Below are positions 58,631 to 64,000 of a DNA stretch of 64,000 nt, in pieces (position 1 is the first letter of the stretch; every line of letters starts with the position of its first letter). The DNA comes from Polycladomyces abyssicola (GTDB lineage Bacteria; Bacillota; Bacilli; Thermoactinomycetales; JIR-001). A model generated the notes under the pieces. The model saw nothing but the letters and a program-made list of their open reading frames with translations, made no database searches and was not told the origin of the DNA. The translations under genes were made by a program, and so were the position numbers. The DNA lies in the NCBI RefSeq assembly GCF_018326425.1, contig NZ_AP024601.1:1104001-1168000 (forward strand). Reading direction: 5' to 3'.

Positions 58631-60353
58631 GTTGTTTCGTTATCTTCTACCTTATCGCAGGGAATTGGGATGGGCGGTAGTAGCTTTGTTGGCGGCGACC
58701 GGTGCCAGTGTGGCCGGGCCCATATGGATCAAATGGTTTATCGACGATTATTTGACACCACGCAAATTGGATGCAGAGGTATTGTGGGGGGTTGCCGCCG
58801 GCTATCTCGCCCTGCATGTGATTTCGGTTGTGTTAACCTATTTTCAACTGTTGTCATTTCACCGGATTGCTCAGTGGGTGGTACGGCAGCTGCGCGTTGA
58901 CGTCTTTGCCAAGGTGCAGCGTCTGGGCCTGTCCTTTTTTGACCGTACGCCGGGAGGTTCGCTCATTTCCCGTATCACCAACGACACGGAAGCGGTGAAG
59001 GATCTGTTTGTCAACGTCCTGTCTACTTTTATCCAAAACATCGTGTTTATCATCGGTGCCTTTGTTACACTGCTCGTGCTGGATGTGAAATTGGCTACCG
59101 CCTGTCTGATCATTCTGCCGCTCATCGGTGGTGTGATGTGGACGTACCGGCACTTTAGCACCCAAGTATACCGACGTGTGCGGAACATGGTAAGTGAGAT
59201 CAATACCAAATTGAATGAAACGATCCAAGGCATGACCATTATCCAGGCGTTTAGTCAGGAACAACGTATGCGGCGGGAATTTGAGCGAAGCAGTACCGAA
59301 CTGTACGGAGCACACATGCGTAACATCCAGTTGGCCGGGTTGTTGCTCCGTCCCGCTGTTGACGCCATATACCTCATCGCTTTAATCGTGGTATTGACGC
59401 TATTCGGTATCCGTTCATTCAACGGGTTCGTGTCGATCGGGACGATGTATGCGTTTTTGAACCTGCTGGAGCGATTGTTTGAGCCGTTCATCCAGATCAT
59501 GCTGAAACTGTCGCAGGCGCAAAATGCCATCATATCTGCCGAACGGGTATTTCAACTGCTGGACGAGAACAATCTGGCGCCTGTGAAAACCGGGGATGAT
59601 ACACCTGTCATCACCCGTGGCAGGATCGAGTTTCGCAACGTGACGTTTTCCTACGACGGACAACACGAAGTCTTGCGTAACATCTCTTTCACAGCGGAAC
59701 CAGGACAAACCGTGGCGCTGGTCGGACACACGGGCAGCGGTAAGAGTTCCATCATCAATCTGCTGATGCGGTTCTACCCGTTGCGGCAGGGAGAGATTCT
59801 CATCGACGGGGTTCCACTCACTGCATATGACGACAAGGAACTGCGGCGTCAGATGGGATTGGTGTTGCAGGACCCCTTTCTCTTTGTCGGTACGGTCAGG
59901 GAAAACATTCGGATGGGGGATCCAGATATCACGGACGATCGGGTAGAACAGGCGGCACGGTTTGTACAGGCCGATACTTTCATCCGCCGGTTGCCCCGGG
60001 GGTATGAGACGGAACTGGGAGAGCGGGGAGCCTCTCTGTCAAGCGGGCAACGGCAGTTGTTGTCGTTTGCGCGGACCATGGCACGGGAGCCGAAAATTCT
60101 GGTGTTGGATGAGGCAACCGCACATGTGGACACCGAAACAGAAGAAGCGATTCAACAGGCGTTACGAAACATGCGTCAGGGGAGGACGACGATCGCCATC
60201 GCCCATCGGTTGTCCACCATTCAGGACGCCGATCTGATTCTGGTATTGCATCGGGGAGAGATTGTGGAACTGGGCACTCATGACGAACTGATCGCTCATA
60301 AGGGACTCTATCACAAGATGTATCTGTTGCAGGCATACGGCACCGCATCATAA
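58617..60353 (+). CDS. ABC exporter half-transporter, BmrD/YheH-like
   Basis: The 578-residue protein has a six-helix membrane domain (SFFDRTPGGSLISRITNDTE) and a nucleotide-binding domain with Walker A GHTGSGKSS, signature LSSGQRQL and Walker B KILVLDEATAHVD with the full catalytic Glu. It overlaps the preceding subunit by 14 bases and should form a heterodimer with it, as BmrC with BmrD. The dimer would export drugs. The ATG at 58617 follows GGGGGGAC. Confidence 0.88.
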   Translation: MVSRRLFRYLLPYRRELGWAVVALLAATGASVAGPIWIKWFIDDYLTPRKLDAEVLWGVAAGYLALHVISVVLTYFQLLSFHRIAQWVVRQLRVDVFAKVQRLGLSFFDRTPGGSLISRITNDTEAVKDLFVNVLSTFIQNIVFIIGAFVTLLVLDVKLATACLIILPLIGGVMWTYRHFSTQVYRRVRNMVSEINTKLNETIQGMTIIQAFSQEQRMRREFERSSTELYGAHMRNIQLAGLLLRPAVDAIYLIALIVVLTLFGIRSFNGFVSIGTMYAFLNLLERLFEPFIQIMLKLSQAQNAIISAERVFQLLDENNLAPVKTGDDTPVITRGRIEFRNVTFSYDGQHEVLRNISFTAEPGQTVALVGHTGSGKSSIINLLMRFYPLRQGEILIDGVPLTAYDDKELRRQMGLVLQDPFLFVGTVRENIRMGDPDITDDRVEQAARFVQADTFIRRLPRGYETELGERGASLSSGQRQLLSFARTMAREPKILVLDEATAHVDTETEEAIQQALRNMRQGRTTIAIAHRLSTIQDADLILVLHRGEIVELGTHDELIAHKGLYHKMYLLQAYGTAS

Positions 60354-60501
60354 ATGCGAGCGAGAAAAGTAAAGAGGGCAACCTCGGCCACGGTTACCCT
60401 CTACCAGAGACTCAAACGCCCTTAAGCCTAGGAGTTCGCTCGAAACCCAGGTATGACCTCTTAGGGGGAAGGAACAGCTATTTTGGATCATTTGATCAAG
60501 T

Positions 60502-60532
60502 AGCTCAGGATAATTCCTGAGCTTTATCTTTG
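60502..60532 (+). terminator. Intrinsic terminator after the ABC exporter operon
   Basis: AGCTCAGG-ATAATT-CCTGAGCT is followed by a T-rich tail. An upstream AGAGGG-AACC/GGTT-CCCTCT repeat lies near 60373-60402. Confidence 0.65.
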
Positions 60533-60540
60533 TTTTTTTA

Positions 60541-61026
60541 TTACTTTTTAACCTCAATATTAACTGCATAATCCGCATATCCTTCTTTCCATTCTGCTTT
60601 AATCAAATATATATATTTCTTTGGAGAGAGCGGTAATGAGAGCATTCCTGTTTTGGTGATATCCCAACTCGTTTGTTTGTTCCCCTCATTTAATGAAACT
60701 ACTATTTTCTGCGGCTGCTTATCAAACTTGATCACTAGCGGGCGGTTTCCCTGGACAACTGAATATGGTTCACTTTTCGCATCCTCTAATAATTGAGGGT
60801 ATTTTTGGCATTTCCGTTTTTTGAGCAAACCGGATCTCTCTGTCCAACAATAGGAACCTTTTAAAACAGGAAGTTCCATGTTTCCTACAGATACTTTTAG
60901 AGTAGGAGGCTCTTCAAAATTGAATAACTCATTACTTTTAAATAATTTAAATCCATATAAACATAGCACGATCATAATTACGACAATAGTTGTTATTGTA
61001 ATTAACCATTTTACCCACATACTCAA
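60541..61026 (-). CDS. Membrane-anchored protein of unknown function
   Basis: The 161-residue product has one N-terminal helix (WLITITTIVVIMIVLCLYGF) and an extracellular domain with two Cys (SYCWTERSGLLKKRKCQK) that could form a disulfide. Its AT-rich codon usage differs from neighbours. A TTG at 61026 and an ATG at 61020 both follow AAGGTGG. I do not recognise the family; similar single-pass extracellular proteins occur in Bacilli. Confidence 0.55.
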   Translation of the reverse strand: MSMWVKWLITITTIVVIMIVLCLYGFKLFKSNELFNFEEPPTLKVSVGNMELPVLKGSYCWTERSGLLKKRKCQKYPQLLEDAKSEPYSVVQGNRPLVIKFDKQPQKIVVSLNEGNKQTSWDITKTGMLSLPLSPKKYIYLIKAEWKEGYADYAVNIEVKK

Positions 61027-61403
61027 TCAAACCACCTTACATAATTATCTAACTGAAAGGGTAACAACACTGGGAGTAAATTCGATTATTTGACTTTTTT
61101 CTCAGATAGATGGCGAAGAAAAAATTTGTCTGGATGGCGTAGCGTACCTTTGGCAAAGAGAACGAGTGCAACAAAATAGAGATAGTGGGGCAAGGAAACA
61201 TAATTGAAATTAGAATGGCTCACTTAGTTTATTCGAAATCACTACTTGTTTTATGGTCAAATTACGGATATAATCCCAAATTTACCGACCCCCAGGGCCT
61301 CTCCTCGGAATCGCCGTCCTTCCTCGCCACAAACCGCCGCACATTAAAAACTTTCGAACCCAGATTTCCCCATTCCGCCTTGGCTGGTAGCAACAGATTC
61401 TTG
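61027..61403. other. Intergenic region without a supported gene
   Basis: About 380 bases with no reading frame that has a ribosome site. The middle part (61280-61400) is more GC-rich than the flanks. The interval lies between two minus-strand units. Confidence 0.4.
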
Positions 61404-61431
61404 AAAAGGGCAACCGACGAATCGGTTGCCC
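61404..61431 (-). terminator. Intrinsic terminator after the DUF4871 remnant
   Basis: GGGCAACCGA-TTCG-TCGGTTGCCC (minus strand) forms a 10-bp perfect stem followed by TTTTC. Confidence 0.8.
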
Positions 61432-61450
61432 TCTCTATGTACCTATGTCT

Positions 61451-61646
61451 CTATTTCACTTCAACAAAGATGGTGCCGTGCAAATGATCGTGGATATAGG
61501 CGTCAAGCCGCCACATCCCTTTGGTGGGCAAGGTGATTAGAGAAGGTGAGGAAGCGGTCGCACCCCAATTGGACCGTTTAGCGACAAACCTGAAAGAACG
61601 GTTTTTTGAATTCCTTGATCATTGGTTTCGATCACCTTGAACTCTT
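61451..61646 (-). pseudogene. C-terminal remnant of a DUF4871-like secreted protein
   Basis: The minus strand reads EFKVIETNDQGIQKTVLSGL and, after a frame change near 61568, TASSPSLITLPTKGMWRLDA followed by YIHDHLHGTIFVEVK and TAG. This matches the end of DUF4871 lipoproteins. The 5' part of the gene is missing. The intact terminator after it suggests recent decay. Confidence 0.55.
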
Positions 61647-61971
61647 CCTGATTTTAACACAAAATTGGTTAACTTTGTATTGAGTCGAAAGCACGCTATA
61701 CATCAAGGTAATTGCCCGCCAATGAATTCCTGCGTAACTGGCCGCAATGGTAAGTAGCCGCGGGAAGGGACACAAAATGATGGCGGATGTGTTAGTGAGA
61801 TGTATCAGTTCTGTCTTGTTACTGCAATTAGGATGCACCTGGATTATACAGCAAATGCTCGTAATGGTATATATTTTCAGTTAGATTATTGGTAAAGTTT
61901 CGTCTCATCAGTAGGAATTGCGGGGGAGAAAAAAGAATAAAAAGGGAACCGGGGTGGGGGAGGAGACAATC
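61647..61971. other. Intergenic region without a supported gene
   Basis: About 325 bases between the DUF4871 remnant and the SnoaL-like gene. No frame has a good start, and no strong hairpin is seen. Confidence 0.35.
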
Positions 61972-62328
61972 ATGATGAAAACAGCGAAGCCCGAAGCACC
62001 TGAACAATTGGTGCAAATACAGTTGGAAGCCTACAACCACCATGATTTGGAGCTGTTTCTATCAGTATTCAGCCCATATGTTATGGTGTACGACCATCCC
62101 TGTGAACCCATCATGTTTGGTATCGACGAGATGAGAGAACATTATACCAGGCTGTTTGAAGAAAATCCCAATATACATGCCGAGTTGATCCAACGGATTT
62201 CCATGGGACCCTATGTGATCGACCATGAGCGGATCACCGGACGAAACGAAGGGGTATTGGAATTAATCGCCATTTACGAAGTGAGAGATAGATTGATTCA
62301 ACAGGTGTGGTATGTACATCTATCATGA
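61972..62328 (+). CDS. SnoaL-like/NTF2-fold small protein
   Basis: The 118-residue product has the helix-sheet pattern of NTF2-like proteins (QLEAYNHHDLELFLSVFSPY, FGIDEMREHYTRLFEENP, LELIAIYEVRDRLIQQVW). Members include ketosteroid isomerases, polyketide cyclases and proteins of unknown role. ATG 61972 follows GGGGGAGGAG; the upstream in-frame extension is Lys/Arg-rich and unlikely. Confidence 0.75.
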   Translation: MMKTAKPEAPEQLVQIQLEAYNHHDLELFLSVFSPYVMVYDHPCEPIMFGIDEMREHYTRLFEENPNIHAELIQRISMGPYVIDHERITGRNEGVLELIAIYEVRDRLIQQVWYVHLS

Positions 62329-62459
62329 TAGACAAATATACGGGAGTTTAGGATGTGTCGCGTAAATCTTCGAGAGATTTTCCGGACACACCCTTAGGTC
62401 ACGTGCCTGGAAATCCTGATTAACAATTCAGGGACAGGGTGAAAAGCACCCCTAGTGAA

Positions 62460-62978
62460 TCAAACACGGTTCAGAGAAGCATAGGATTGCGCCATGGATC
62501 GAGTGTACAGTTCTACTACATTTCCGTCCGGATCTTTGAAATAGAGCGCCCGGTATTTCGGTTCAAATTGCCGGATGGTAACGGGAATACGGAGCGTTTG
62601 TAACTGTTCAAAGGTGCGGTCGAAATCTTTTTCCTCAATGTACAGGGCAAAATGCACATGTTTGCCGCCCTCGTCATACAACTCAGGAGACGGCCAGGAG
62701 GTCACGGGTTGTTCCTTGATCCGGCGTTCCTCTGGTGTCCATTTCCGGGGAAGCCACAACCCCAACCGTGTGTTTCCCCCGACATAAAGCCAAGTTGTCC
62801 AGACATACGGATGTTGGCGACTCACGAATTGCTCCGCCAGGAAACCGCTCGTACCGGGGTTCCACTTCCATTGATCCACGACGGGAAATCCGAGCACTTC
62901 CGACCAGAAGTGTACGGCCCGATCCATGTCCGTCACTTCCAATACCAATTCCGACACGCCTTTTACGGGAAGTTTCAT
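62460..62978 (-). CDS. VOC-family (glyoxalase/dioxygenase-like) protein
   Basis: The 172-residue product has the paired beta-alpha-beta units of the VOC superfamily (SELVLEVTDMDRAVHFWSEV and the second unit HVHFALYIEEKDFDRTFEQL), with metal-ligand candidates at the C-terminus in DPDGNVVELYTR. The substrate is unknown. ATG 62978 follows GGAGGGAT; an upstream ATG at 62999 precedes that site. Confidence 0.82.
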   Translation of the reverse strand: MKLPVKGVSELVLEVTDMDRAVHFWSEVLGFPVVDQWKWNPGTSGFLAEQFVSRQHPYVWTTWLYVGGNTRLGLWLPRKWTPEERRIKEQPVTSWPSPELYDEGGKHVHFALYIEEKDFDRTFEQLQTLRIPVTIRQFEPKYRALYFKDPDGNVVELYTRSMAQSYASLNRV

Positions 62979-63174
62979 CGGCGATCCCTCCGACACCATG
63001 ATATTTCATGAGCAATGAAAGATTACCCACTTTTCATAATTCATAAACATCATTATTTCGAAAGTATTGCACATCAAAATTGCCTTCCCTCCTACGGCCT
63101 GTACGACAAATTTTGATAAAATTTTTGAGAATATTCAGTTAGAATGGAGATAGCCGTCAAAAGGAGGGGAGCGC

Positions 63175-64000
63175 ATGAAGCGTTGGGGCAAATGGCTAGC
63201 CGTGTGGTTAGCTGTTTTGCTGGTTGTTTCCGGCATCAGCCTGCCCGCTCGGGCGGAGACGCCGTCGGCGGATCAGCGGTTGGATGCGACGCTCAAACAC
63301 TACGTCGCTGAACTGCGAGAAAACCCTGAGACCAGGGGGATGCTGGTGGGTTACGAGGTGGTATCGCTTGACCGTAGCCGAACTTTGTCGGCACTGCGGG
63401 AGCACAACACGTTTGTGCCGGGATCAACGGTGAAACTGTTGTTGGCCGCGGCGGCAGTGGATCGTTGGTCTGCGGATACGAAGATCCCTACGGAGGTATG
63501 GCTGGACGGAACCCTCAGCTCCGGTGGGGTCTTCCGGGGGAATGTATGGCTCAAGGGATATGGCGACCCTTCATTGGACGAAAAGCAGTTGCGAAAGTTG
63601 GCGAAAGCGCTCGCAGACCAGGGCATCCGCAAGGTGGAAGGGAATATCGGTGTCGATGACCGGTATTTTGATCGGGTGCGGCTGGGAACCAGCTGGGTGT
63701 GGGATGACGAACCGTATCCGATCAGCGCGCAGATCGGGGCGTTATCGGTGGATCAAAATACGGTGCGCGTACAAGTGACACCGGGACGCCACACGGGACA
63801 AGCCCCCCGTGTGACGGTGACACCCGCACCGGAATATGTGCAGGTGATCAATCGGGCGCAGACGGTGGAGGGAGACCAACAGCAACTGACCATCACACGG
63901 ACTCGTGCCAAAAATGAGATCGTCATCACCGGTACGATCGGAGAGGACCATACCGGTGTCACAGTAAGAAGAACGGTGGAAGAACCGGATGTGTTCACCG
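63175..64000 (+). CDS. dacB: D-alanyl-D-alanine carboxypeptidase (S13 type), partial
   Basis: The reading frame is open to the window end and gives 275 residues of an envelope penicillin-binding protein. A signal peptide (WLAVLLVVSGISLPARAET) is followed by the S13 SxxK motif in VPGSTVKLLLAAAA and the large inserted region typical of this family, including GGVFRGNVWLKGYGDPSL. The enzyme trims cell-wall peptides. The remaining active-site motifs lie beyond 64000. AAAGGAGGGG precedes the ATG. Confidence 0.85.
   Translation, partial: MKRWGKWLAVWLAVLLVVSGISLPARAETPSADQRLDATLKHYVAELRENPETRGMLVGYEVVSLDRSRTLSALREHNTFVPGSTVKLLLAAAAVDRWSADTKIPTEVWLDGTLSSGGVFRGNVWLKGYGDPSLDEKQLRKLAKALADQGIRKVEGNIGVDDRYFDRVRLGTSWVWDDEPYPISAQIGALSVDQNTVRVQVTPGRHTGQAPRVTVTPAPEYVQVINRAQTVEGDQQQLTITRTRAKNEIVITGTIGEDHTGVTVRRTVEEPDVFT

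Noticed and set aside
61185-61487. Plus-strand frame of 100 codons
   Set aside because: It passes through a terminator stem and shows no domain.

Overview
The window reads as a chromosomal segment of an endospore-forming Gram-positive bacterium (Bacillota, Bacilli; a Thermoactinomycetaceae-like relative is my best guess). This is inferred from the gene order ruvC-ruvA-ruvB-queA-tgt-yajC, yrzE-type gene, DUF421 gene, spoVB, comN, secD-secF, recJ, apt, which is the arrangement known from Bacillus relatives. Strong GGAGG-type ribosome binding sites, frequent GTG/TTG starts and moderately high GC (by eye) agree with this. No rRNA, tRNA or CRISPR array was found.

Layout. 0-7 kb: a MATE exporter, then the ruv/queA/tgt/yajC core block. 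7-20 kb: an accessory block between yajC and the yrzE-type gene. It holds a galactitol-type PTS operon (regulator, EIIA, EIIB, EIIC, PfkB kinase, class II aldolase, small membrane protein), an FGGY kinase with a histidine phosphatase, small membrane proteins, a frameshifted alpha-amylase, a His-rich protein and a PAP2 protein. 20-29.5 kb: the core block resumes (yrzE type, DUF421, spoVB, comN, secDF, a cation diffusion facilitator, recJ, apt). 29.6-41.4 kb: a sugar ABC importer whose genes are separated by a doxX gene and a PIG-L lipoprotein gene, then mobB, secreted proteins, a thioredoxin-like protein, a solitary ABC ATPase, hmgA and a flavin reductase. 41.4-49.4 kb: a decaying zone with a broken sodium:solute symporter, two small genes including a zinc ribbon, an Fsr-like MFS exporter, a c-di-AMP (ydaO-type) riboswitch ahead of an ABC-2 transporter, remnants of a PEP-synthase-like gene and an IS605-type element, and small ORFs. 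49.6-64 kb: a crotonase/dehydrogenase fusion, an HTH-TPR regulator, typA, a GNAT gene, a BmrCD-like heterodimeric ABC exporter preceded by a leader peptide and terminator, small enzymes, and the start of a dacB-like carboxypeptidase cut by the window edge.

How the genes work together. RuvABC resolves Holliday junctions; QueA and Tgt make queuosine in tRNA; YajC and SecDF assist protein export; RecJ and Apt act in DNA repair and purine salvage. The PTS operon imports and phosphorylates an unknown sugar or polyol and should feed kinase and aldolase steps. The exporter at 56.8-60.4 kb is probably induced by translation inhibitors through its leader peptide.

Several genes (PTS regulator, PfkB kinase, amylase, symporter, first exporter subunit) are split by apparent small indels, several at short G/C runs. 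Whether these are pseudogenes or assembly errors cannot be decided from the sequence alone.
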